64,000 nucleotides of DNA from Actinomadura violacea. GTDB taxonomy: Bacteria > Actinomycetota > Actinomycetes > Streptosporangiales > Streptosporangiaceae. Position numbers and translations under genes: made by a program. A model generated the notes under the pieces. The model searched no databases, was not told where the DNA came from, and saw only the letters and a list, made by a program, of their open reading frames with translations. The stretch spans positions 186,001-250,000 of the forward strand of contig NZ_JAGEPF010000011.1 in the NCBI RefSeq assembly GCF_017573465.1, written 5' to 3'. Below are positions 55,152 to 63,577 of the stretch, in pieces; position 1 is the stretch's first letter; each line of letters begins with the position of its first letter.

Positions 55152-55361
55152 ATGTCCTTCGTCGACAAGGTCAAGGAAATGCTCGGCCAGCACTCCGACC
55201 AGGCCAAGAAGGGCGTGGACAAGGCCGGGGACATGTTCGACCAGAAGACCGGCGGCAAGTACGCCGACAAGGTCGACAAGGCCCAGGAGAAGGGGAGCGA
55301 CTATATCGACCGCAGCCATGAGGGCGGCGGCGGCGAGGCCGGCCCGAACGAGCCCCGCTAG
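55152..55361 (+). CDS. MT0933-like antitoxin family protein
   Basis: A 69-aa hydrophilic, Lys/Asp/Gly-rich protein: MSFVDKVKEMLGQHSDQAKKG, then a helix with DKVDKAQEKGSDYID and a Gly-rich tail. This matches the MT0933-like antitoxin family of actinobacteria. It has a GGGGGG-type SD before the ATG. No toxin gene is adjacent. Members are often solitary, so the antitoxin label may be misleading. Its last 4 bases overlap the end of the opposite-strand gene. Confidence 0.8.
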   Translation: MSFVDKVKEMLGQHSDQAKKGVDKAGDMFDQKTGGKYADKVDKAQEKGSDYIDRSHEGGGGEAGPNEPR

Positions 55362-56116
55362 AGCGTCCCGCCCTCCAGGGCCCAGCTCGCCACGAAGTAG
55401 CCGACCCCATAGGGCGCCTCGTCCGCCAGGAGAGCGGCCGTGGGCTCCGCCTCGGCCGCCCTGGCGGCCGGGGCGCCCTTGCGGCCCTCGGCTCGCGCGG
55501 CGCCGGCGAGAACCTGCCATGCCGCTCGCCCGGCGACCTGCAGTTCCGCTGAGAGCCCGGGGTCGAGCGCGGCGAGGGCGGCGGCGTCCGCCTTACCGAG
55601 GGCCTGCGCGACGCGCTCGTCGTAGCCTTGGGCGCGTTCGTCGAGGTATCCGGGCGCCTTCTCCGTCCGGCACGCGGAACCGTCGCCCATCACCAGGAGC
55701 GCGACGCGGGCCGCCGAACCGGCGAGCTCGGCGCCCAGCCGCAGGCAGGCGTCCGGATCCGCGTCGAACGCGACCGACTGGTAGCGCGCCTGCGCCGCCA
55801 TGCCGTGCCGTTCGAGAAGCCAGTAGCCGATGGTGAGGGACAGCGGCAGGGCCTCGCCGCCGTACCCGTCGGCTGGGACGACGGGGCTCGTCCAGTCCAG
55901 CCCGTACGGGCGGAGCGTTGCATAGGCGCCCGCGCCGTAGGCGCGCGTTTCCGGAGCCCCGCCGACGACGATCAGCGCGTCCACGTCGTGTGCGGCGAGC
56001 CGGCGGACGGCGTCGTCGCAGGCCGCGCGAAGGCCGTCGAGTTCCGGCGCGGCCCCCGCCGCCAGGGCGGGGACGAGGATCGGCGGATGCGGGCACACCG
56101 CCGCCGAGACGATCAT
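55358..56116 (-). CDS. Class III extradiol dioxygenase subunit B-like (MEMO-like) protein
   Basis: A 252-aa protein of the LigB/MEMO-like fold. It starts with AAVCPHPPILVPALA, carrying a conserved His of the metal-binding site, and has DALIVVGGAPETRAYG and ARVALLVMGDGSA. Family members sit between miaB and miaA in actinobacteria (in M. tuberculosis next to miaA), with no known reaction. The ATG overlaps the miaB stop (ATGA). No clear aromatic-degradation genes are near, so a catabolic role is unlikely. Confidence 0.82.
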   Translation of the reverse strand: MIVSAAVCPHPPILVPALAAGAAPELDGLRAACDDAVRRLAAHDVDALIVVGGAPETRAYGAGAYATLRPYGLDWTSPVVPADGYGGEALPLSLTIGYWLLERHGMAAQARYQSVAFDADPDACLRLGAELAGSAARVALLVMGDGSACRTEKAPGYLDERAQGYDERVAQALGKADAAALAALDPGLSAELQVAGRAAWQVLAGAARAEGRKGAPAARAAEAEPTAALLADEAPYGVGYFVASWALEGGTL

Positions 56117-57660
56117 GCGCCGGTCGAGGTGGGAGCGGCGCACCCGGAGGCGGCCGCCGGGACCTGCGCCGGGCGGCCGATCGTCGGCATGCCCAGCGCG
56201 ACGCCCTTCGGGCCCTCCGCCAGCCGCGCCTCCCATGCGTCGCCCGCCCGCGTACGGCGGACGGCCTGGACCGGCTTGTCCGCCACGAGGTGGTGGGGCG
56301 CCGCATAGGTCACCTCTACGGTGACCATGTCGCCGGGACGGACGGGCTCGTCCGGCACCTGGAAGTGGACCAGCCGGTTGTCCGGCGCGCGGCCCGACAG
56401 GCGGCGGGTGGCCTCGTCCTTACGCCCCTCCCCTTCGGCCACGAGGACCTCAAGGGTGCGGCCCAGCTGCTTCTTGTTCTCCGCCCAGGAGATCTCCTCC
56501 TGCAGGGCGACGAGCCGCTCGTACCGCTCCTGCACGACCTCCTTGGGCAGCTGCCCGTCCATGGTGGCCGCCGGCGTACCCGGGCGCTTGGAGTACTGGA
56601 ACGTGAACGCCGAGGAGAACCGCGCCTCCCGCACCACGTGCAGGGTCTGCTCGAAGTCCGCCTCGGTCTCGCCCGGGAAGCCCACGATGATGTCGGTGGT
56701 GATCGCCGCGTCCGGGATGGCGGCCCGCACCTTCTCGATGATGCCGAGATAGCGCTCCTGCCGGTAGGACCGGCGCATCGCCTTCAGCACCGCGTCCGAC
56801 CCGGACTGCAGCGGCATGTGCAGCGACGGCATCACGTTCGGCGTCTCCGCCATCGCCGCGATCACGTCGTCGGTGAAGTCCTTGGGGTGCGGCGAGGTGA
56901 ACCGGACCCGCTCCAGGCCGTCCACGGTCCCGCACGCGCGCAGGAGGCCGGCGAAGGCGGACGAGCCGTCCGCCGTCATCGCGCGCACCTCGTCCGGCGC
57001 GGCCGACAGCGCGCCGAAGCCCGAGCCATAGGCGTTGACGTTCTGCCCCAGCAGCGTGATCTCCAGGGCGCCCTCGCCGACCAGCGCCTCGACCTCGGCG
57101 AGGATCTCGCCGGGACGGCGGTCCTTCTCCTTGCCGCGCAGCGACGGGACGATGCAGAACGTGCACGTGTTGTTGCAGCCGACGGAGATCGACACCCAGG
57201 CGGCGTACGGCGACTCGCGGCGCGTCGGCAGCGTCGAGGGGAAGGTCACCAGCGACTCTTCGATCTCGACCTGCGCCTCGCTCTGCACCCGCGAGCGCTC
57301 CAGCAGCGCCGGCAGCGACCCGATGTTGTGGGTGCCGAACACGACGTCCACCCAGGGGGCGCGCTTGACGATCGTGTCGCGGTCCTTCTGCGCCAGGCAG
57401 CCGCCCACGGCGATCTGCATGCCCGGACGGCCGTCCTTGACCGGCCGCAGATGGCCCAGGTTGCCGTAGAGCCGGTTGTCGGCGTTCTCCCGCACCGCGC
57501 AGGTGTTGAACACGACCACGTCGGGCTCCGCCTCGCCCGCGCGCACGTAGCCGGCCGCTTCCAGCAGGCCGGACAGCCGCTCGGAGTCGTGGACGTTCAT
57601 CTGGCACCCGTAGGTACGGATCTCGTACGTGCGGGGGCTCGTCTCCATAGGCGCACTCAT
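56113..57660 (-). CDS. miaB: tRNA-2-methylthio-N6-dimethylallyladenosine synthase
   Basis: A 515-aa radical SAM methylthiotransferase acting on i6A37 of tRNA. It has an N-terminal UPF0004 domain with TYGCQMNVHDSERL, FNTCAVRENAD and GGCLAQ. The radical SAM cluster motif GCNNTCTFCIVP and a C-terminal TRAM domain follow. The start at ATG 57660 is favoured by the family; the SD is weak. It overlaps the next gene by ATGA. An Ala/Pro-rich C-terminal tail is longer than usual. Confidence 0.95.
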   Translation of the reverse strand: MSAPMETSPRTYEIRTYGCQMNVHDSERLSGLLEAAGYVRAGEAEPDVVVFNTCAVRENADNRLYGNLGHLRPVKDGRPGMQIAVGGCLAQKDRDTIVKRAPWVDVVFGTHNIGSLPALLERSRVQSEAQVEIEESLVTFPSTLPTRRESPYAAWVSISVGCNNTCTFCIVPSLRGKEKDRRPGEILAEVEALVGEGALEITLLGQNVNAYGSGFGALSAAPDEVRAMTADGSSAFAGLLRACGTVDGLERVRFTSPHPKDFTDDVIAAMAETPNVMPSLHMPLQSGSDAVLKAMRRSYRQERYLGIIEKVRAAIPDAAITTDIIVGFPGETEADFEQTLHVVREARFSSAFTFQYSKRPGTPAATMDGQLPKEVVQERYERLVALQEEISWAENKKQLGRTLEVLVAEGEGRKDEATRRLSGRAPDNRLVHFQVPDEPVRPGDMVTVEVTYAAPHHLVADKPVQAVRRTRAGDAWEARLAEGPKGVALGMPTIGRPAQVPAAASGCAAPTSTGA

Positions 57661-57813
57661 GACAGTCCCCAAGCGTACGCGCCGGAGGGTGCGCGCCGGG
57701 CACGGACGATCACGCTGCGGTGCCCGATCCACCCGCCGACGTGCGGATTCGTGATCGGATCGGTACCGCCGCGGAACCCCCGCGTACTTGGCGATGACGT
57801 AAAGTCCCACCGC

Positions 57814-58632
57814 ATGACGGACAGCGAAGGCGGGCCCGACCTGACCAAGGGCACCGGGCCGGAGGACGCCATCACGCAGGCCGCCGCAACCGGCACGGGA
57901 CCGCTCGTCGTGGTCGAGCACGTCCACAAGCACTTCGGCGAGCTGCACGTGCTCAAGGACATCAACCTCACCGTGGACCGCGGCGAGGTCGTCGTCGTCA
58001 TCGGCCCCTCGGGCGGCGGGAAGTCGACCCTGTGCCGGTCGATCAACCGGCTGGAGCCCGTCGACGGCGGCCGGATCCTCGTCGACGGCAAGGAGCTGCC
58101 CAAGGAGGGCAAGGAGCTGGCGCGCCTGCGGGCGGACGTCGGCATGGTGTTCCAGTCGTTCAACCTGTTCGCCCACAAGACGATCCTCGAGAACGTCACG
58201 CTCGGGCCGATGAAGGTCCGCAAGCAGGGCAAGCAGGAGTCGGAGAAGCACGCGATGGAGCTTCTCGAGCGCGTCGGCATCGCCAACCAGGCGGGCAAGT
58301 ACCCCGCCCAGCTCTCCGGCGGCCAGCAGCAGCGCGCCGCGATCGCCCGCTCCCTGGCGATGCGGCCGAAGGTGATGCTCTTCGACGAGCCCACCTCGGC
58401 GCTCGACCCCGAGATGGTCAACGAGGTCCTCGACGTCATGACCGGCCTGGCCAGGGAGGGCATGACGATGATCGTGGTGACCCACGAGATGGGCTTCGCC
58501 CGCCGGGCCGCGCAGAAGGTCGTGTTCATGGCGGACGGGCAGATCGTCGAGGAGAACACCCCCGACGAGTTCTTCACCAACGCGCGAACCGACCGCGCGA
58601 AGGACTTCCTTTCCAAGATCCTCACGCACTGA
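57814..58632 (+). CDS. gluA: Glutamate-type amino acid ABC transporter ATP-binding protein
   Basis: A 272-aa polar amino-acid ATPase. Motifs are GPSGGGKSTL (Walker A), LSGGQQQRAAIARSLA (signature), LFDEPTSALD (Walker B) and the H-loop VTHEM. About 30 N-terminal residues precede the conserved core, which is longer than in enteric GlnQ. It is the first gene of gluABCD, the order known from corynebacteria. Substrate glutamate is assigned by gene order and by resemblance, not by test. Confidence 0.93.
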   Translation: MTDSEGGPDLTKGTGPEDAITQAAATGTGPLVVVEHVHKHFGELHVLKDINLTVDRGEVVVVIGPSGGGKSTLCRSINRLEPVDGGRILVDGKELPKEGKELARLRADVGMVFQSFNLFAHKTILENVTLGPMKVRKQGKQESEKHAMELLERVGIANQAGKYPAQLSGGQQQRAAIARSLAMRPKVMLFDEPTSALDPEMVNEVLDVMTGLAREGMTMIVVTHEMGFARRAAQKVVFMADGQIVEENTPDEFFTNARTDRAKDFLSKILTH

Positions 58633-58671
58633 GCCGCGGGGCTCCTCAGAGAAGCAGAGGTGTGACGAGTA

Positions 58672-59541
58672 ATGCGATTCAAGCGTTTCGGCGCTCTGAT
58701 CGGCGCGGGCCTTGCCCTGTCGCTGGCCGCCACGGCCTGCGGTAGCGACAAGGAGAAGACCGAGGCCAAGACGGTCGTCCAGAAGGCCAAGGAAGACAAG
58801 AAGCTGACGATCGGCATCAAGTTCGACCAGCCCTCGCTCGGGCTGAAGAAGCCGGACGGCACGTTCGCCGGCTTCGACGTCGACGTCGCCCGGTACATCG
58901 CCAAGCAGCTCGGCGTCCCCGAGAGCGGCATCACCTTCAAGGAGACGACCTCCGCGAACCGCGAGTCGTTCCTCGGCGGCGGGCAGGTCGACCTGGTGGT
59001 GGCGACCTACTCCATCACCGACGCGCGCAAGCAGCAGATCACCTTCGGCGGGCCCTACTACGTCGCGCACCAGGACACGATGGTCCAGGCCAAGAACAGC
59101 AGCATCAAGAAGGCCCAGGACCTCAAGGGCAAGAAGCTGTGCCGCGCGGCCGGGTCGAACTCCTTCCGCCGCGTCACCGAGCCGCCGCCGGACGGCAAGC
59201 TCGACATCAAGGGCGTCACGCTGGTCGACGCCAACAGCTACTCCGACTGCGTGAGCAAGCTGAAGTCGGGCGCCCTGGACGCGGTGAGCACCGACGACCT
59301 GATCCTCGCGGGCTTCGCCGCGCAGCAGCCCGGCCAGTTCAAGGTCATCAACGACCCCTTCACCGACGAGAAGTACGGCGTCGGCATCAAGAAGGGCGAC
59401 AAGGAGACCTGCGAGGCGGTCAACTCCGCCATCCAGAAGATGTACCAGGACGGCAGCGCCAAGACCTACCTGGAGAAGAACTTCACGGGCACGGGTCTGA
59501 AGCTCAACACGACCGTCCCGCAGATGGAAGGCTGCGCCTGA
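58672..59541 (+). CDS. gluB: Glutamate-type ABC transporter substrate-binding lipoprotein
   Basis: A 289-aa family 3 solute-binding protein. The signal peptide ends in LAATAC with Cys23 as lipidation site. The mature part shows LTIGIKFDQPSLG, GFDVDVARYIAKQLG, a KRVTFxE-like region KETTSANRESFLGGGQVDLVVATYSIT, and GVGIKKGDKETCEAVN. It lies between gluA and a 40-nt palindromic hairpin that may stabilise its transcript, as binding proteins are needed in excess. Confidence 0.94.
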   Translation: MRFKRFGALIGAGLALSLAATACGSDKEKTEAKTVVQKAKEDKKLTIGIKFDQPSLGLKKPDGTFAGFDVDVARYIAKQLGVPESGITFKETTSANRESFLGGGQVDLVVATYSITDARKQQITFGGPYYVAHQDTMVQAKNSSIKKAQDLKGKKLCRAAGSNSFRRVTEPPPDGKLDIKGVTLVDANSYSDCVSKLKSGALDAVSTDDLILAGFAAQQPGQFKVINDPFTDEKYGVGIKKGDKETCEAVNSAIQKMYQDGSAKTYLEKNFTGTGLKLNTTVPQMEGCA

Positions 59542-59565
59542 TCCCAGGCTGAGGCTCCCCCTCGG

Positions 59566-59605
59566 CCGGTGCCTCCCCGGAGACGCGTCTCCGGGGAGGC
59601 ACCGG
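59566..59605. repeat. 40-nt perfect palindrome between gluB and gluC
   Basis: Two 20-nt arms (59566-59585 and 59586-59605) form an uninterrupted palindrome with GAGACGCGTCTC at its centre. As RNA it gives a very stable hairpin of up to 18 pairs. Placed between the binding-protein gene and the permeases, it fits partial termination or 3'-end protection of gluAB mRNA. Confidence 0.8.
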
Positions 59606-59646
59606 TGTGGACTCGACCGGCTGGAACGCTATGGAACAGCTAAGCA

Positions 59647-60330
59647 ATGTTTGACTTCGGCCCCTTCTTCGACAACTTCCACGAGATCCTCGAAGGGTTC
59701 TGGGCGACGATCCGCCTGGCCGCGGCGTCGGCGGTCCTGTCGCTCATCATCGGCACGCTGCTGGCGAGCTTCCGGGTCTCCCCGGTCCCGGTGCTGCGCT
59801 CCTTCGGCACGGGCTACGTCAACATCGTCCGCAACACCCCTTTGACCCTGCTGCTGCTGCTCTGCGCCCAGGGCCTCAACGACACGCTGCATCTGACGTT
59901 CTCCGAGAGCTCGTCGACGACCTACTACTGGTGGGCGGTCCTCGGGCTGTCGGGCTACACCGGCGCGTTCGTCTGCGAGACGCTGCGGTCGGGCATCAAC
60001 ACGGTGCCGCTCGGCCAGGCCGAGGCGGCGCGCTCGATCGGGCTGACGTTCAGCCAGTCGCTGCGGATGATCATCCTGCCGCAGGCGTTCCGCTCGGTGA
60101 TCGCGCCGATGGGCAGCATCCTGATCGCGATGATCAAGAACACCACGGTGGCCGCGGCGGCGAGCTACGCGGAGGTCGCGCTGATCAGCAAGACCCTGCT
60201 GGACAAGCCGAGCTTCGCCAGCGGCGCGATCCCGCTGTTCATCGGGGTCGCCATCGGCTTCATGATCCTGACACTGCCGACCGGGTTCTTCTTCGGCTGG
60301 CTGGCCAAGCGGATGGCGGTGGCGCGATGA
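59647..60330 (+). CDS. gluC: Amino acid ABC transporter permease
   Basis: A 227-aa HisM/GlnP-type permease with about five TM helices: N-terminal FDNFHEILEGFWATIRLAAASAVL, FGTGYVNIVRNTPLTLLLLL, and the EAA loop EAARSIGLTFSQSLRMIILPQAFR. It ends with an overlapping ATGA to gluD. With gluD it forms the heterodimeric channel of the importer. Confidence 0.94.
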   Translation: MFDFGPFFDNFHEILEGFWATIRLAAASAVLSLIIGTLLASFRVSPVPVLRSFGTGYVNIVRNTPLTLLLLLCAQGLNDTLHLTFSESSSTTYYWWAVLGLSGYTGAFVCETLRSGINTVPLGQAEAARSIGLTFSQSLRMIILPQAFRSVIAPMGSILIAMIKNTTVAAAASYAEVALISKTLLDKPSFASGAIPLFIGVAIGFMILTLPTGFFFGWLAKRMAVAR

Positions 60331-61334
60331 ACAAGGAAGCGACGGTCCTCTTCGACGCGCCCGGCCCGCGGGCCCGCGCGCGCAACCGGATGATGACCAT
60401 CGTCTCGTCGGTGGTCCTGCTGGCGATCCTCGCGGCCTTCATCTGGCGCTTCGACGACAAGGGCCAGTTCGCGGGCCAGTACTGGAGCCCGTTCCTGAAG
60501 TGGACGGTCTGGAAGGAGATGATCCTTCCGGGCCTCGGCAGCACGCTGAAGGCGGCGGCGGTCGCGTCCGTGCTGGCCATGCTGTTCGGGATCGTGTTCG
60601 GCCTCGGGCGCCTCTCGGACCACTGGTGGGTCCGGATCCCGGCGGGCGCGGTGGTCGAGTTCTTCCGGGCGATCCCACTGCTGATCCTGATCTTCCTGGC
60701 GTTCTTCGTCCCGAACAAGATCAGCCCGACGATCGCCGAGTCCCAGTTCGGCACCCTGCAGCGGGTGCTGGTGGAGAACTTCTTCTCGCTGTTCGGCGTG
60801 CAGATCAACGCCGGGACCGTCGTCGTGCCGGCCTTCGCCGCGGTCGTGTTCGGCCTGGTGCTGTACAACGGCTCGGTGCTGGCCGAGGTCGTGCGGGCGG
60901 GCGTGCTGTCCATCCCCAAGGGGCAGGCGGAGGCCGCCTACTCCATCGGGCTGCGCAAGAACGGCGTGATGCGGCTGGTGCTGCTGCCGCAGGCCGTCCG
61001 CGTGATGATGCCGGCGATCGTGAGCCAGCTCGTCGTCCTGCTCAAGGACACCGCGCTCGGGTTCATCATCGCCTACAGCGAGCTGCTCAACGCGGGGTTC
61101 AACCTCGTCCCGGCCAACTACCACAACAACAAGATCCAGGCCGGGATCGTCATCGCGGTCATCTACATCGCGATCAACATGTCGGTGAGCCGGTTCGCGA
61201 CGTGGCTGGAGGGCCGCAGCCGCCGCAGCCGCAAGACCTCCGGCAAGACCCTCGGCACGGGGACCGGCGCTCCCCCGGCCCCGGGCATGATCGTCGGCGG
61301 AGCCACCGGCGCGACGGGCGGCGCCGTCGTCTGA
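60327..61334 (+). CDS. gluD: Amino acid ABC transporter permease
   Basis: A 335-aa permease, the longer partner of gluC. It has an N-terminal TM (MTIVSSVVLLAILAAFIW), a periplasmic segment, AVVEFFRAIPLLILIFLAFF, and the EAA motif EAAYSIGLRKNGVMRLVLLPQAVR. A Gly/Ala/Arg-rich cytoplasmic C-terminus of ~45 residues (RSRRSRKTSGKTLG...) is an actinobacterial trait. Start ATG overlaps the gluC stop. A strong terminator follows. Confidence 0.93.
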   Translation: MNKEATVLFDAPGPRARARNRMMTIVSSVVLLAILAAFIWRFDDKGQFAGQYWSPFLKWTVWKEMILPGLGSTLKAAAVASVLAMLFGIVFGLGRLSDHWWVRIPAGAVVEFFRAIPLLILIFLAFFVPNKISPTIAESQFGTLQRVLVENFFSLFGVQINAGTVVVPAFAAVVFGLVLYNGSVLAEVVRAGVLSIPKGQAEAAYSIGLRKNGVMRLVLLPQAVRVMMPAIVSQLVVLLKDTALGFIIAYSELLNAGFNLVPANYHNNKIQAGIVIAVIYIAINMSVSRFATWLEGRSRRSRKTSGKTLGTGTGAPPAPGMIVGGATGATGGAVV

Positions 61335-61353
61335 CGCCCCCTTCCGCCGTGCA

Positions 61354-61380
61354 GGGCGCCGCCGGTCTCCGGCGGCGCCC
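61354..61380 (+). terminator. gluABCD terminator
   Basis: Perfect 12-bp stem GGGCGCCGCCGG (61354-61365) / CCGGCGGCGCCC (61369-61380) with a 3-nt loop, 19 bases after gluD. Confidence 0.8.
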
Positions 61381-61500
61381 TCCGCTTTACCCGGCGGGGT
61401 GCCGCGCGTTGCCGATCACCCGTGACCGGCACATATCTTTCCGAAGTCAAAGCGCCCGTCATGGCCCCAACCGATCCCCGTATGCGGGACGATTCCTGGT

Positions 61501-63492
61501 ATGACCGCTCGTGCGACCCTCCCCTACGGCTCCTGGCCTTCCCCCATCTCCGCGGCCGACGTGGCCCGCGCCCGGCTTCGCCTCAGTTTCCCCACCGCCT
61601 CCGGTGACGACGTGTGGTGGCAGGAGACCCGTCCCGAGGAGGGCGGGCGCACGACGGTCATCCATCTCAACGGCGGTCACCGCACCGAGCTGCTCCAGGC
61701 GCCCTGGGACGCCCGTACGCGCGTTCATGAGTACGGCGGGCGGTCATACCTGCCGGTCCGTACCTCCGAGGGCGTGTCGCTGGTGTTCTCCAACTACGAG
61801 GACCAGCGGCTCCACCGGCTGGACGAGGGCGACCCCAAGCCGTACCCGCTCACCCCGGAACCGGCCGTCCAGGCGGGGCTGCGCTACGCCGACTACGTGC
61901 TGTCCCCCGACGGCACGGAGATCTGGTGCGTGTGCGAGGGCCACATCGCCGAGCCGGCCGAGGGCGGGGACGGCACCGCCGGCATCCGCCGCGCGATCGT
62001 CGCCGTCCCGCTGGACGGCAGCGCCGCCGACGACGCGGGCGCCATCCGCGAGCTCGTGACGGGCGCGCACTTCTACGCCTCGCCGGCGCCGTCGCCGGGC
62101 GGCGGGCACCTCGCCTGGGTGCAGTGGAACCACCCCCGCATGCCGTGGGACGGCACGGAGCTGCGCGTGGCGGCCATCGAGAACGGCACCACGGTCGCGC
62201 CCCGCACCGTCAAGGGCGGCCTCACCGAGTCCGCGGTGGCGCCGCTGTGGCGCGACGACGAGTCGCTGTACGTCATCTCCGACTGGCCCGGCTGGTGGAA
62301 CATCTACCAGGTCGGCCTGCACGGCGAGTCCCCGCAGGCGCTGTACCCGGCCGAGGAGGAGTTCACCGGGGCGCTCTGGCAGCTCGGCGGCATGCCGTAC
62401 GCGCTGCTGGACGACGGGCGCCTCGCCGTCCTGCACGGCGAGGGCGACATGCGGCTCGGCATCTACGACCCCGAGACCCTCGACCTGGTCGACGTGGAGG
62501 TGCCCTACGAGGACTGGCACCCGCAGCTGTCGGCCGACGGCACGACGATCGTCGGCATCGCGGGCGGCCCGGACCTGCCGACGTCGGTGGTGCGGGTGGA
62601 CACCACGACGGGCCGCGTCGAGGGGCTCCGCCGCGAGCTCCCCGAACTGCCCGACGTCGCGTACCTGTCGAAGCCCCGCACCGAGCGCCTCGAAGGCCCG
62701 TTCGGGCGCCCCGTCCACGCCTACGTGTTCCCGCCGACCAACCCGGAGGCCGCCGCCCCTGAGGGCGAGCTGCCGCCCTACGTGGTGTTCGTGCACGGCG
62801 GTCCGACCGGGCGCGTCTCCAAGGACCTCGACCTGGAGCGGTGCTACTTCACCAGCCGCGGTATCGGCGTCATCGACGTCAACTACGGCGGGTCCACCGG
62901 CTATGGGCGCGCCTACCGCGAGCGGCTGCGCCGCCAGTGGGGCGTGGTGGACGTGGAGGACGCCATAGCCGCCGCGCAGGCGCTCGTCGACGGCGGCATA
63001 GCGGACCCGGCCCGGCTGGCCATCCGCGGCGGCTCCGCGGGCGGCTGGACGACGCTCGCCGCCGCCACCCAGACCGACCTGTTCAAGGCCGCCACGTCCT
63101 ACTTCGGGATCAGCGACCTGCAGAGCTTCGCCGAGGCCACGCACGACTTCGAGTCGCACTACCTGTTCGGGCTCATCGGCCCGCTGCCCGGCTTCGAGCG
63201 GGCCTACGAGGAGCGCTCGCCGCTCAACCGGGCCGACCGGACGGCGTGCCCCGTGCTACTCCTGCAGGGCCTCAACGACCCGGTCGTGCCGCCGGACCAG
63301 TCCGAGCGGTTCGCGGTCGCGCTGGCCGCCAAGAAGATGCCGTACGCCTACCTGACGTTCGAGGGCGAGTCGCACGGCTTCCGCCGCGCCGACACCGTCA
63401 TCGCGTGCCTGGAGGCCGAGCTGGCGTTCTACGGGCAGACCCTCGGATTCGAGCCGCGGGGCGTCGACCCCATCGACCTGACGGTGGCCTGA
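61501..63492 (+). CDS. S9 family serine peptidase (prolyl oligopeptidase-type)
   Basis: A 663-aa cytosolic peptidase. Residues ~40-390 form a β-propeller that limits access to peptides, with PDGTEIWCVCEG- and SPGGGHLAWVQWN-type blades. About 400-655 is the α/β-hydrolase domain: FVHGGPTG oxyanion region, GGSAGG with Ser512, NDPVVPP with Asp593, and ESHGF with His625. No signal peptide is seen. The length fits dipeptidyl/acylaminoacyl peptidase-like S9C enzymes. The start ATG has only a weak SD. Confidence 0.93.
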   Translation: MTARATLPYGSWPSPISAADVARARLRLSFPTASGDDVWWQETRPEEGGRTTVIHLNGGHRTELLQAPWDARTRVHEYGGRSYLPVRTSEGVSLVFSNYEDQRLHRLDEGDPKPYPLTPEPAVQAGLRYADYVLSPDGTEIWCVCEGHIAEPAEGGDGTAGIRRAIVAVPLDGSAADDAGAIRELVTGAHFYASPAPSPGGGHLAWVQWNHPRMPWDGTELRVAAIENGTTVAPRTVKGGLTESAVAPLWRDDESLYVISDWPGWWNIYQVGLHGESPQALYPAEEEFTGALWQLGGMPYALLDDGRLAVLHGEGDMRLGIYDPETLDLVDVEVPYEDWHPQLSADGTTIVGIAGGPDLPTSVVRVDTTTGRVEGLRRELPELPDVAYLSKPRTERLEGPFGRPVHAYVFPPTNPEAAAPEGELPPYVVFVHGGPTGRVSKDLDLERCYFTSRGIGVIDVNYGGSTGYGRAYRERLRRQWGVVDVEDAIAAAQALVDGGIADPARLAIRGGSAGGWTTLAAATQTDLFKAATSYFGISDLQSFAEATHDFESHYLFGLIGPLPGFERAYEERSPLNRADRTACPVLLLQGLNDPVVPPDQSERFAVALAAKKMPYAYLTFEGESHGFRRADTVIACLEAELAFYGQTLGFEPRGVDPIDLTVA

Positions 63493-63502
63493 GCCCTCCG
63501 TC

Positions 63503-63539
63503 CCGTCCGCCGGCGGCCGCCACGGCCCTCGGCGGACGG
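63503..63539. terminator. Bidirectional terminator between S9 peptidase and trypsin-like gene
   Basis: CCGTCCGCCG (63503-63512) / CGGCGGACGG (63530-63539) with a 17-nt loop in the 85-bp convergent gap. Confidence 0.6.
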
Positions 63540-63577
63540 ACCCGGCCGCGCGGCGGGCCGCGGGGCCGGGGCAGGGG

